Assembly: GCA_002428415.1 (NCBI GenBank)
Contig: DIWI01000003.1
Coordinates: forward strand, 1 to 22,860
From: Clostridiaceae bacterium UBA6110
GTDB taxonomy: Bacteria; Bacillota; Clostridia; Clostridiales; Clostridiaceae
Reading direction: 5' to 3'
DNA length: 22,860 nucleotides
The position numbers and the translations under genes are program-made. The notes beneath the pieces were generated by a model. It was not told the origin of the DNA and ran no database searches. It saw only the letters and a program-made list of their open reading frames with translations. Shown here one piece after another: positions 14,214 through 22,186 of this stretch. How positions within the stretch are numbered: the stretch's first letter is position 1; every line of letters starts with the position of its first letter.

Positions 14214-15488
14214 TCAAAGAGGCCAGAACAATGGGATGAAGACTATGCATGCAGCAATGATCAGAGCAGAAACGCCGAGACCTGGTCTGAAGAAGTCCAT
14301 GAACTTCAGGTTGCCGGGCTTAACAACCAGGGTGTTTGTTCCGGAGCCCACAGGTGTAAGAAATGGACTTGATGCAGCAACGCAAATGCCAACTCCAATT
14401 GCAACTGGATTGACCTTTAATGCAAGGGCGAGAGGGATGAAGAGTGGTGTCAGAAGCACTGCAGTTGAGGTGTTCATCATGAAGTTGGTGAGCAGCATCG
14501 TGAAGCCTATTACCACGAAAAGCACCACCAGCTTGTTCACATCGGTACCTATCATATCTACGACTGAATCACTAAGAAGCTTCGCTGCACCGCTTGAGTC
14601 CATTGCTTTCGATACTGAACTCATGCCAGCTACTATGAAGATCGTTGACCAGTCTACTGCCTTATAGGCTTCATTTTCCTTTATGCAGCCGGTAAGAACC
14701 ATTACCATAGCTCCGAGTGCAGCTACAAGGTGCATGGGGAATGCTTCACTGTCTATAGCCATTGCAACCAGAACCAATCCAAGGATTGCCAGATTAATAT
14801 ATCCCTTTATTCTGTTGAACTCTTTTTTGCTATTGTCTCTTCCCATGAACGCATCAAGATACTCCTTGTCTGATGAGTCTCCAGGTGTGAGGAATGACTT
14901 TCCTGCAGTAATGAAATACAATATCCCGAGAATTGTAATAGGAAGACCTACCTTCCCAAGCTCAAGAAAGGTTAGGGGTCTTATGCCCAGGAGCTTCATC
15001 TGGCCTGACACTATAACATTGCTGGCAGCTCCAACAAGTGTAAGGTTGCCTGCGAAGCTCGCCGCAAAGCACAAGGGGATAAGCTGTCTCGAGACTGAAA
15101 CCTTTGCTCTTGTGCTTATTCCGATTACAATAGGAAGCATCATGGCAACTACAGCTACACCGCTGCAGATTGATGAAATCGCTGCAGCGGAAACCATAGT
15201 TCCTATCATGATCCCATTTTCAGAAGTGCCGGTTATTTTAACGATATTGTCACTGATCTTCTCTGCAATACCTGTATGGAACAGGGAAGAACCTATTATC
15301 ATCATGGAAACCAGTAAAACCGTAGTAGAACTGGAAAATGCGGAAAACATCACCGGTATTTCTATTATTCCGAGAAGAACAAGCACTGCAGCACCAGCCA
15401 TTGAAGTAAGTGCCAAGGGAAGCTTTTCAGTTACAAACAGGACTGCCATTATAGCCAATACGATGAGTGTTATTGTTGATTGCTGCAT
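14214..15488 (-). CDS. SLC13/DASS family carboxylate permease
   Basis: A 424-residue membrane protein of the divalent anion:Na+ symporter / ion-transporter superfamily, with about 11 hydrophobic helices. Two internal repeats each carry the family's re-entrant motif region: NLTLVGAASNVIVSG in the first half and ASSPFLTPVGSGTNTLV near the C-terminus. The family handles dicarboxylates, tricarboxylates or sulfate. AAGGG at 15505-15501 precedes the ATG by 12 bases, a rather long spacing. The gene stands between two terminators, so it is probably monocistronic. It lies next to two other carboxylate transport systems, but its own substrate is unknown. Confidence 0.85.
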   Translation of the reverse strand: MQQSTITLIVLAIMAVLFVTEKLPLALTSMAGAAVLVLLGIIEIPVMFSAFSSSTTVLLVSMMIIGSSLFHTGIAEKISDNIVKITGTSENGIMIGTMVSAAAISSICSGVAVVAMMLPIVIGISTRAKVSVSRQLIPLCFAASFAGNLTLVGAASNVIVSGQMKLLGIRPLTFLELGKVGLPITILGILYFITAGKSFLTPGDSSDKEYLDAFMGRDNSKKEFNRIKGYINLAILGLVLVAMAIDSEAFPMHLVAALGAMVMVLTGCIKENEAYKAVDWSTIFIVAGMSSVSKAMDSSGAAKLLSDSVVDMIGTDVNKLVVLFVVIGFTMLLTNFMMNTSTAVLLTPLFIPLALALKVNPVAIGVGICVAASSPFLTPVGSGTNTLVVKPGNLKFMDFFRPGLGVSALIIAACIVFIPLFWPL

Positions 15489-15581
15489 TCTGGTTTACAT
15501 CCCTTCAATTGTTGGTTATGCTGGACTATTAATGCTCAGTAAGTAGTTTCAATTGCTATTGCGAAAGTGTTGATATGATGG

Positions 15582-15613
15582 AAAAAGAAAACCACCCGTA
15601 AGCTACGGATGGT
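15582..15613 (-). terminator. Terminator after tctA
   Basis: On the minus strand a 10-bp stem ACCATCCGTA / TACGGGTGGT (one T-G wobble) with loop GCT is followed by TTTTCTTTTTC. The wobble is stable only in minus-strand RNA, which fixes the direction. It closes the dehydrogenase-rraA-tctCBA operon. Confidence 0.85.
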
Positions 15614-15652
15614 AATGGCAATATTTGCGTTCTTCAGAAGAATCAGCTTTGC

Positions 15653-17203
15653 CTAGTCAACGTCTGAGGATTCATAGGATTTTTCGTTTTCCTCTACCTT
15701 CAAATCGCTGTTCATCTTTTTCTTTACTCTAACCATTATAACAGGTACGAATAGAGATGCCAGTATCAAAACTAGAATTACAAGCGCGATTGGTCTGTTG
15801 AAGAAATAGGTAACCATGCTTCCCTTGGAAAGCACAAGTGCCCTTCTCCAATTGGCTTCAAGCATTGCTCCCAGAATTACTCCAAGAATGGTTGGAGCAG
15901 TTCCGAATCCTGATTTCCTCATGAAGTATGCGATCAGTCCGAACGCTCCCATGATGTAGACGTCAAACATGCTGTTTGCTATAGCAAACGACCCTACGAC
16001 TGAAAGTGCCACGATGATTGGTGCAAGGACCGACATAGGTACTTTGGAGAGTTTTACTGCCTGCTTTGCAATGACATATCCGATGAATCCCATCAAAAGG
16101 TTGGCGATAAGGAATCCGAACATAACGGAATAGGTTATCTCAGCATACACATCAAACAGCTCATGGCCAGGTACGAGTCCCTGGATCATCAGGCCTCCCA
16201 GAAGTATTGCAGCTACCGAGCTTCCTGGTATTCCCAGTGTAAGCAGTGGTATTAATGCTCCGCCTGTTACTGCGTTATTAGCTGATTCTGATGCTGCAAT
16301 TCCAAGCATTTCACCTTTACCAAAACGTTCAGGGTGCTTTGAGGATCGCTTGGCTTCGTTGTATGCTACCCAAGATCCGATATCCGCACCGGCACCGGGT
16401 AGTATTCCGACAAATACTCCTATCAGGGACGATTTGAGTATTGTAGGTACCAATGCCCTGAATTCCTTCCAGGTAGGAAGGAATCTGCCTGTAAGAAGAG
16501 TTTCAGTTCCTTCTGTGAGGTTTGATTTTCCCTTAATGATGTCCTCGGTCATTATCATGACCTGGGAAATCGAGAACATACCTATCATTGCAGGAACCAT
16601 TGAAACGCCGCTTTCAAGTGGAAGGAGGCCGAAAGTGAATCGGGGTACTCCATTCATCATGTCGAGGCCCACTATTCCAATGAAAAGTCCGACTAGGCCG
16701 CCAATCATACCTTTAGCCATGGAGTCTCCAGCAAGGCTTCCAATTATGGTCAATCCGAATACTGCCAAAAGGAAGTATTCAAGAGGTCCGAACTTCAATG
16801 AAATCAATGCAAGGGGAGGGCTGAGGAACATAAGCGCTAGGGCGGAGATTACTCCTCCAATGACTGAAGAGATCGTTGCCACACCAATCGCCTTGAAGCC
16901 CTGACCTTTCTTGGCAAGTTCGTAGCCGTCGATAGCAGTAGCTGCGGATGCAGGGGTACCAGGTGTGTGAAGAAGTATGGCAGTTATGGATCCGCCATAA
17001 ACCGCTGCTGTATATACTCCGGTAAGCATTACAAGTCCTGCGATTGGATTCATTCCGAAGGTTACCGGTATCAGAAGTGCTACTGCCATGCTTGCACTGA
17101 GACCGGGTAAGGCACCCATGATTATTGCGACTGTGGTTCCCAGAAACAGCGCTCCCATGACTTCAAGGGTAAAGATGTTTCCAATTATATTACCAATATC
17201 CAT
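15653..17203 (-). CDS. tctA: Tripartite tricarboxylate transporter, large permease TctA
   Basis: Main membrane subunit of a TTT-family importer, 516 residues with about 12 helices. Family signatures include PGLSASMAVALLIPVTFG near the N-terminus and PGAGADIGSWVAYNEAKR in the middle, plus the GTPASAATAIDGYELAKKG loop. AAAGGAG on the minus strand, 6 bases before the ATG, sets the start, 20 bp after tctB. TTT systems use a soluble or lipid-anchored binding protein and an ion gradient to import citrate, tartrate, propionate, aromatic acids and the like. The substrate here is unknown; the linked dehydrogenase and aldolase genes point to a hydroxy- or oxo-carboxylate. Confidence 0.95.
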   Translation of the reverse strand: MDIGNIIGNIFTLEVMGALFLGTTVAIIMGALPGLSASMAVALLIPVTFGMNPIAGLVMLTGVYTAAVYGGSITAILLHTPGTPASAATAIDGYELAKKGQGFKAIGVATISSVIGGVISALALMFLSPPLALISLKFGPLEYFLLAVFGLTIIGSLAGDSMAKGMIGGLVGLFIGIVGLDMMNGVPRFTFGLLPLESGVSMVPAMIGMFSISQVMIMTEDIIKGKSNLTEGTETLLTGRFLPTWKEFRALVPTILKSSLIGVFVGILPGAGADIGSWVAYNEAKRSSKHPERFGKGEMLGIAASESANNAVTGGALIPLLTLGIPGSSVAAILLGGLMIQGLVPGHELFDVYAEITYSVMFGFLIANLLMGFIGYVIAKQAVKLSKVPMSVLAPIIVALSVVGSFAIANSMFDVYIMGAFGLIAYFMRKSGFGTAPTILGVILGAMLEANWRRALVLSKGSMVTYFFNRPIALVILVLILASLFVPVIMVRVKKKMNSDLKVEENEKSYESSDVD

Positions 17204-17223
17204 TATTTTCTCCTTTCATCCTG

Positions 17224-17670
17224 CTATATCAACGGTACGTTGAGGAGTTTGACGAATCCCACATACATCAGGATATCAAATATGACTGTGGTGAGGAGTA
17301 TAACCTTCCACGAATTGACCTTGTAGAATTTCATCAGTGCAATGAGGAAAAATGTAGTGGCTATGAAAAAGTTAGTGAATCTGAAAAGAATGATATAAGC
17401 AACGGTCATTACAAAGATAAGCATGGGTACCTTTATTGTCTCCCAGTTTATGGGATTAGTGGCCGGTGACTTGGAAGCCCTCATTGCTTTGGTCTTGGTT
17501 ATCGCCTTAAGCATCACAAACATATTCAGTATACCGATACCGCCAATGAGCATGTAGGGGAAGATCGATGACGATTCCGGAAGCTCAAGTGTGACTGCAA
17601 AAAGTATCGCAAGTATTAAGAACAGCGCTGCTGAGATATAGACATCCTGGTGAATAGACTTTGAATTCAC
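17224..17670 (-). CDS. tctB: Tripartite tricarboxylate transporter, small permease TctB
   Basis: Small membrane subunit of the TTT importer, 148 residues with four hydrophobic segments (for example AALFLILAILFAVTLELPES and GIGILNMFVMLKAI). It starts at a GTG codon 10 bases after AAGGAGG (17687-17681 on the minus strand). Sequence conservation in this family is low, so the call rests on size, topology and position between tctC and tctA. A stable hairpin separates it from tctC. Confidence 0.88.
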   Translation of the reverse strand: MNSKSIHQDVYISAALFLILAILFAVTLELPESSSIFPYMLIGGIGILNMFVMLKAITKTKAMRASKSPATNPINWETIKVPMLIFVMTVAYIILFRFTNFFIATTFFLIALMKFYKVNSWKVILLTTVIFDILMYVGFVKLLNVPLI

Positions 17671-17696
17671 TTGGTTTAATCCTCCTTATATGGATA

Positions 17697-17721
17697 TGAG
17701 AGTACGGCCAGCGTACTCTCA
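17697..17721 (-). promoter_or_regulatory. Intercistronic hairpin between tctC and tctB
   Basis: A perfect 10-bp stem TGAGAGTACG / CGTACTCTCA with loop CTGGC (minus-strand reading), in a 64-bp gap. No T tract follows; the minus-strand sequence continues ATATCCATATAAGGAGG into tctB. It is more likely an mRNA 3'-end stabiliser or partial attenuator for tctC than a full terminator. Confidence 0.6.
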
Positions 17722-17734
17722 AATACCGTATGAC

Positions 17735-18751
17735 TTACTTTATTCCGTATATAGCTTTTGACAGGTTGACATTGTTCTTGAGGAAGTCGTAGTACTCCTG
17801 GCCCTTCATGAAATCAGTCTGGGCGCCCATTTCATTGAGCTTGTTAACTACTTCAGGGTCGTTGATCGCACTTTCAAGTGCAGTCATTATCTTTTCCTTG
17901 ATTGCCGGGTCAATACCCTTTGGAAGAGCATAGCCTCTTGCGGAGAACATATATGCGTCTCCAAAGCCAAGCTCCTTGACAGTAGGGACGTCCGGAAGCA
18001 GCTTTGATCTTTCAGGTGAGAAAATCGCAATTATCTTGTAGCTTCCATTCTTTGATGCGGCAAGTACGTCTGCGATGTTCGCAACAAGTACATCGCTGTT
18101 TCCTGAGATGAACATGGTTTCGTTGTCCTTGGCTCCAGCTGTCTGGATTATCTCAAAGTCTGTCTTGTAGTTCATGTTGAAATATTCTACTACTGTGGCG
18201 TCATCTGATATTATGCCTGTAGCTGAGCTTGCTGAAAGCACGGTATTTGTCTTGGCATATTCAACCAGGGATGCCAGGTCGGTGTATCTTTTCTCATCAT
18301 TCCTGATTGCAATGACGTTGAAGTCAGTAACCTGATTTGCCAGCAGGTCAACATCATCAATGGTGTATGCCCTTGGATTTACAGTGTCAAAGGCACCAAG
18401 TGTGATGTTAGGTGTATTGATGAGCGAGATGGTATATCCATCCGGGGTCGTGCTCTTTATCAGTTCTTCCCATGCCACCCATCCGCCTGCGCCTGTCTTG
18501 TTTACGACTACTATAGGCTGTCCTATGTATTGCTCAAGCTTGTTTGCAAGGATTCTAACCATGACATCTGAAGATCCGCCAGCTGAATAGCCAACCATTA
18601 TTGTGATTGGTTTAGTTGGGTACTTGATTCCTGCTGATGGAGCCGATGTGTTACTCGGGTTTGTTGGTGTATCTGTTTTGGCTGCACATCCGCTGGCAAT
18701 CATAAGAACCATTGTAACTACAAGCAACAGTACACTTAATCTCTTTTTCAT
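17735..18751 (-). CDS. tctC: Tripartite tricarboxylate transporter substrate-binding lipoprotein TctC
   Basis: Extracytoplasmic receptor of the TTT importer, 338 residues. The start at 18751 follows GGGAGAGG; an in-frame ATG at 18766 has no such site. The signal peptide MKKRLSVLLLVVTMVLM ends in ASGC with Cys22 as the lipidation site, followed by a Thr/Ser/Pro-rich tether. The TctC/Bug fold is recognised from KPITIMVGYSAGGSSDVMVR and VVVNKTGAGGWVAWEEL. Unlike classical Bug proteins with a second aspartate loop for carboxylates, the ligand cannot be predicted here. The gene is 124 bp downstream of the RraA-like gene, with no obvious terminator between. Confidence 0.95.
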   Translation of the reverse strand: MKKRLSVLLLVVTMVLMIASGCAAKTDTPTNPSNTSAPSAGIKYPTKPITIMVGYSAGGSSDVMVRILANKLEQYIGQPIVVVNKTGAGGWVAWEELIKSTTPDGYTISLINTPNITLGAFDTVNPRAYTIDDVDLLANQVTDFNVIAIRNDEKRYTDLASLVEYAKTNTVLSASSATGIISDDATVVEYFNMNYKTDFEIIQTAGAKDNETMFISGNSDVLVANIADVLAASKNGSYKIIAIFSPERSKLLPDVPTVKELGFGDAYMFSARGYALPKGIDPAIKEKIMTALESAINDPEVVNKLNEMGAQTDFMKGQEYYDFLKNNVNLSKAIYGIK

Positions 18752-18875
18752 TTTAACCTCTCCCATTTTTGTATATTTGGATTACCCTTTGCAGTTGAAT
18801 GGATTTGCTATTGTATAGTTCATTATTTCTATTTGCTTTTCTATGTGATGAATATTTCCTGTCTTTGGTTAACGG

Positions 18876-19556
18876 TTACTTCACCAGGTATTCACAGCCA
18901 ATTTCTGCCAGCTTTTCATCTACCCAGGGTCTTATATAGGTTCCTTCGTTAAGGATCTTGTCCATTATGTCCATTTCCTTGTTTGAAACAGCCTTGACCT
19001 TCTCGGCCAGCTCAGCTGCTTCCTCTGGTTTGACAACGATCACACCATCTTCATCCCCGATGATTAGGTCTCCCGGTCTTACGACCTGTCCGCCGAAGCT
19101 TATGACTGTATTTATTTCACCCGGGCCGTTCTTGTAAGGTCCGTCAGGGGTTATTCCACGTGCATACACAGGAATGTCCATCTTTGAAATCGCATCCTTA
19201 TCCCTGATGCTTCCATCGACTATGACTCCTGCGATGCCTCGGCTCTTGCAATAGGTAAGCATAAGTTCTCCGAAGATTGCTCTGCTGGTCATGCCGCCTG
19301 CGTCTATTACAATGACATCGCCTTCTCTGGCCATGTCCATTGCTTTGTGGAACATGAGGTTATCTCCTTCAGGCACCTTTACTGTAAAGGCTGGGCCGAG
19401 CAGCCTTGCGCTGTTCATTGGCCTGATATCCTGATGTATTGCAGCAGTCCTGTTCATGCAGTCATCGATATTGGCTACTGGAAACTCCCTGTAGAGCTCA
19501 ATCAGCTCTTTGGAAGGTCTTTCAAAATCCTCTACTATGCGACATCCGATATTCAT
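18876..19556 (-). CDS. RraA-like aldolase/decarboxylase family protein
   Basis: A 226-residue protein of the RraA/HMG-aldolase family. Enzymatic members cleave 4-hydroxy-4-methyl-2-oxoglutarate or 4-carboxy-4-hydroxy-2-oxoadipate to pyruvate plus an oxoacid and often decarboxylate oxaloacetate; others (RraA) inhibit RNase E. Conserved metal/substrate residues are present: IDAGGMTSRAIFGELM (Arg92) and VDGSIRD, with Arg118-Asp119 matching the Arg-Asp pair of characterised aldolases. The C-terminal GDEDGVIVVKPEEA is also typical. GGAGG sits 6 bases before the start, 16 bp after the dehydrogenase stop. Operon context with a TTT transporter and dehydrogenase favours a catabolic enzyme over an RNase regulator. 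Confidence 0.9.
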   Translation of the reverse strand: MNIGCRIVEDFERPSKELIELYREFPVANIDDCMNRTAAIHQDIRPMNSARLLGPAFTVKVPEGDNLMFHKAMDMAREGDVIVIDAGGMTSRAIFGELMLTYCKSRGIAGVIVDGSIRDKDAISKMDIPVYARGITPDGPYKNGPGEINTVISFGGQVVRPGDLIIGDEDGVIVVKPEEAAELAEKVKAVSNKEMDIMDKILNEGTYIRPWVDEKLAEIGCEYLVK

Positions 19557-19572
19557 TGGTTTCCTCCATTCA

Positions 19573-20589
19573 TCAAATAATCTCGAAATTTTCGATTTTG
19601 CTTGCTACACCGCGGTTTGCAATATATTTACCGACTACCATCCTGTGATTAAGAACTGAGTCAACAAGTTCAAGTGCCAGGGTAAGCTGATTGTTCTGCG
19701 CGTTGTCACCGTAAAATGCACTATGGCAGGTAAGGACTGTCTTGTCGGTTTGTGCGAGTGGGCTTTCAACCTGCAGTGGCTCCTTCTCGAACACGTCTAG
19801 GCCGGCGAACTGGATTTCTCCTTCATTAAGTGCTTCCACTAAGGCATTCTGGTCTATAAGCTCTCCTCTTGAGATGTTTATGATCATGCTGCTCTTCTTC
19901 ATCTTCTTGAACGCTTCCCTGTTGAAGATGTGTCTGGTTTCTGGTGTCAGCGGAGCATGGATCGATATGATGTCCGATTTTTCAAGCAGTTCATCAAACG
20001 ATACGAATTCAACGTCGTAGTCCGCATATAAGTCACTGTTGACATAAGGATCGGCTGCAATCACCTTGGTCCCGAATCCCTGCCTGAAGATTGTGTAGAG
20101 TGGCTTTGCAGACCCGCCGAAGCCATACAGTCCGAGGGTAAGATCCTTTGGGTTCCTCGGGACGACACCCTGTGCCTTTCTCCATTCTCCCTGCCTTATA
20201 CCGCGGTCATAGTAGGAGATGTTCCTCAGGAGATTAAGGATCAGAGCTGAAGCGTGAATGGCGAGCTCATCTACGCAGAAGCCTGGCATGAAAAGTGCCA
20301 GAACCCCTGTCTCAGCTGCCGCCTCCAGGTCAATCGAGTTCACTCCGATGCCGAATCGCTGTATGACCTTTAGTTTCGGAAGGCTTTCCAATACCTTTCT
20401 GGTAATCGGAGGATTACCCGTTCCCAAAATTGCATCAGCATCCTGACAGCCTGCGATTATCTCCTCTGGTGTATTGAAATGCTCAATCCTAAGCGAGATA
20501 TTCCTTTTTTCATATTCTGCCTTCAAATAGTTCTGGTTCTCTTTGCTTACGCTTCCGTAGTCACTGTCGACGATTACGGCATTCCACAT
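19573..20589 (-). CDS. NAD-dependent D-2-hydroxyacid dehydrogenase family protein
   Basis: A 338-residue member of the D-isomer 2-hydroxyacid dehydrogenase family, interconverting a 2-hydroxy acid and a 2-oxo acid. GGAGGTG (20602-20596 on the minus strand) selects the start at 20589 over the in-frame ATG at 20604. Catalytic Arg241 (NISRGELID), Glu270 (DVFEKEP) and His289 (TCHSAFYGD) are present. The dinucleotide loop reads GLYGFGGSA (153-161), with Ala161 where the third Gly usually lies. Asp180 (VIAADPY) suggests NAD(H) over NADP(H). It is the first gene of the rraA-tctCBA operon and divergent from a LysR gene. The substrate is unknown. Confidence 0.92.
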   Translation of the reverse strand: MWNAVIVDSDYGSVSKENQNYLKAEYEKRNISLRIEHFNTPEEIIAGCQDADAILGTGNPPITRKVLESLPKLKVIQRFGIGVNSIDLEAAAETGVLALFMPGFCVDELAIHASALILNLLRNISYYDRGIRQGEWRKAQGVVPRNPKDLTLGLYGFGGSAKPLYTIFRQGFGTKVIAADPYVNSDLYADYDVEFVSFDELLEKSDIISIHAPLTPETRHIFNREAFKKMKKSSMIINISRGELIDQNALVEALNEGEIQFAGLDVFEKEPLQVESPLAQTDKTVLTCHSAFYGDNAQNNQLTLALELVDSVLNHRMVVGKYIANRGVASKIENFEII

Positions 20590-20775
20590 GATATGCACCT
20601 CCATGAATATTGATTAGCAAAACTTTATCAATAGGCTTGTTAATTTGATAACTATCTTCAAATATTCTTGCTAATTTTCAAATTCATTATATGTTAATGT
20701 TTACAACGATGCTAATACCAATAAACGCATTGTATTTATAGCCTGGAAGGCATATAGTTGAGCTGAGGTGATCAC
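20590..20775. promoter_or_regulatory. Divergent promoter region between the dehydrogenase operon and its LysR gene
   Basis: An AT-rich 186-bp gap. A perfect minus-strand -10, TATAAT (20691-20686), probably serves the dehydrogenase operon; no good -35 is seen, which fits activator dependence. An inverted repeat ATTGAT-N12-ATCAAT (20609-20632) and several ATTAGC/GCTAAT copies are candidate regulator sites. No clear promoter for the LysR gene is visible. Confidence 0.5.
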
Positions 20776-21711
20776 ATGATAGATCGCAGCTACGAATATT
20801 TTTTGGCAATTGCCGAGGAGAAGAGCATTTCAAAGGCGGCAGAAAGGCTATACATATCACAGCCATCTCTGACCAAGTATCTTAAGAAGCTGGAAGAGAG
20901 CGTAGGAGCCATACTGTTTTCACGAGAATCCCATCCATTGAAGCTTACCCCAGCAGGTGAGCTTTATATGGAATACGTCAAGGATGTCATCAGGATCACA
21001 AAGAAATTCGACCAAGACGTACTGTATATCTCCAGTTCGATATCAGGAAAGGTGACGATAGGAATAACTCTATGGAGATCCTCTATCCTCATACCGCTTA
21101 TTTTCCCGGAATTTAAGAAGAGGTACCCCAACATAACTGTTGAGTTAAAGGAAGGGTCTCAGCAATACCTGCTGTCCCTGCTTGATCAGGGCAAGGTTGA
21201 TTTCTGCATGATGCAGCTTCCGAACACTCAAAGCAGTGTGACTTTCGAGCACCTTGCATATGAGCACATCCTTTTTGCGGTAAACAGGAACAATCCCATA
21301 TTGAAGAATCTGAACCTAGACCCTGATTGCTTGGTCCCCACACTTTCGCATGAACAGTTCCTGCATTTCATCAAGGAGCCCTTCGTGCTGATGAAGGAGG
21401 AGAACCAGCTTCGTCAGTTAACTCAGAATCTTTTGAACAAGTACGAAATTGCATCCTCACCGGTGCTTGAAACCTCAAATGTAGTGACTGCAATGAATCT
21501 TGTCTCATCAGGAGTAGGAGTCACTTTTGTTCCAGAGGCTATATTGCAGTACAATGAGAGGTCTGCATCTCTGGGTTTTTTCAAGGTTGATAATCCACCT
21601 CTTGCCTGGGAGCTGGGAATAGCTCATAAGACCCGCTCAATCATGAGCAAACAGGCTCAGCTAATGATTGAGGCAATCAAAGCCGTTTATATTACTGAAA
21701 CTGGAATATAG
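20776..21711 (+). CDS. LysR family transcriptional regulator
   Basis: A 311-residue LysR-type regulator. The helix-turn-helix is SISKAAERLYISQPSLTKYL (about residues 18-37), followed by the effector-binding domain starting near residue 90 (GKVTIGITLWRSS). GAGGTG lies 5 bases before the start. Being divergent from the dehydrogenase-rraA-tctCBA operon and 186 bp from it, it is the probable activator or repressor of that operon, responding to its carboxylate substrate or an intermediate. The gene ends in its own terminator. Confidence 0.93.
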   Translation: MIDRSYEYFLAIAEEKSISKAAERLYISQPSLTKYLKKLEESVGAILFSRESHPLKLTPAGELYMEYVKDVIRITKKFDQDVLYISSSISGKVTIGITLWRSSILIPLIFPEFKKRYPNITVELKEGSQQYLLSLLDQGKVDFCMMQLPNTQSSVTFEHLAYEHILFAVNRNNPILKNLNLDPDCLVPTLSHEQFLHFIKEPFVLMKEENQLRQLTQNLLNKYEIASSPVLETSNVVTAMNLVSSGVGVTFVPEAILQYNERSASLGFFKVDNPPLAWELGIAHKTRSIMSKQAQLMIEAIKAVYITETGI

Positions 21712-21770
21712 ACTCAGAGAAAAGGATAGCTCGATTTCAAGTTAAGGTTTACTAATTCATCCAGAATAAA

Positions 21771-21812
21771 AACAGAAGGCTGCCGCATGATTGCTTCAGC
21801 CTTCTGTTTCTT
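21771..21812 (+). terminator. Terminator after the second LysR gene
   Basis: A perfect 12-bp stem AACAGAAGGCTG / CAGCCTTCTGTT with a 14-nt loop and the tail TCTTT. The core AGAAGGCTGCCGC is identical to the 5' arm of the terminator at 7235, although here the CCGC lies in the loop. Confidence 0.85.
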
Positions 21813-21976
21813 TGCTATTAAGTAATGCTTGGTTGGTATGATTGTTTTGACGCTACTTTATGACTTTTAGAAATTAAGCAATATTCGGTTAGACCTTTTG
21901 GTCAAAATCATCAATCTGCGAAAGGGCATATCTATATTGTTTGACCTGTAAAATTTTGAAAATCAAATCCGGCTCT

Positions 21977-22168
21977 CTACAAATTAGTAACATAGCCATT
22001 TTGTAGCTTTAGTATCAGCATTAGCTCATCTTCAGGTTCTGTCCGGATTAAAGAGTTCCATTTTTAATTCATGGATTGATCTTAATTTATGTGCTACAAA
22101 TCTCCTGAAAATACGATATTGTAGCACATAATTACAATATTAAAGCTGTGATTTTTTAAAGGTATAAT
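21977..22168. repeat. Two related inverted repeats in a convergent gap
   Basis: The 475-bp stretch 21712-22186 lies between two converging genes and contains no credible gene. It holds an inverted repeat CTACAAA-N16-TTTGTAG (21977-22006) and, 87 bp on, a perfect 13-bp one, TTATGTGCTACAA / TTGTAGCACATAA (22087-22131, 19-nt spacer). Both share CTACAAAT at the 5' side and TTGTAG at the 3' side at nearly equal spacing (30 and 31 bp). A plus-strand promoter-like pair follows: TTAAAG (22140-22145), 17 bp, TATAAT (22163-22168). A small RNA or regulatory repeat is possible. Confidence 0.5.
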
Positions 22169-22186
22169 TCGAAACAGGTCTTCAAA

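Noticed and set aside
14683..15546. A 287-codon plus-strand frame opposite the SLC13 gene
   Set aside because: It is the antisense shadow of a well-supported transporter gene, and its translation shows no recognisable domain and no ribosome binding site.
16350..16904. A 184-codon plus-strand frame inside tctA
   Set aside because: It is antisense to conserved TctA motifs and Pro/Arg-rich with no start signal.
7235..21812. Shared AGAAGGCTGCCGC sequence at 7235 and 21772 as a possible mobile repeat
   Set aside because: Both copies are parts of intrinsic terminators just after genes; similar GC-rich terminator stems recur in Clostridia, and there are no flanking duplications.
22087..22131. The 13-bp inverted repeat as terminal repeats of a mini insertion element
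   Set aside because: The arms enclose only 19 bp and no target duplication flanks them, so a hairpin or operator-like repeat is the simpler reading.
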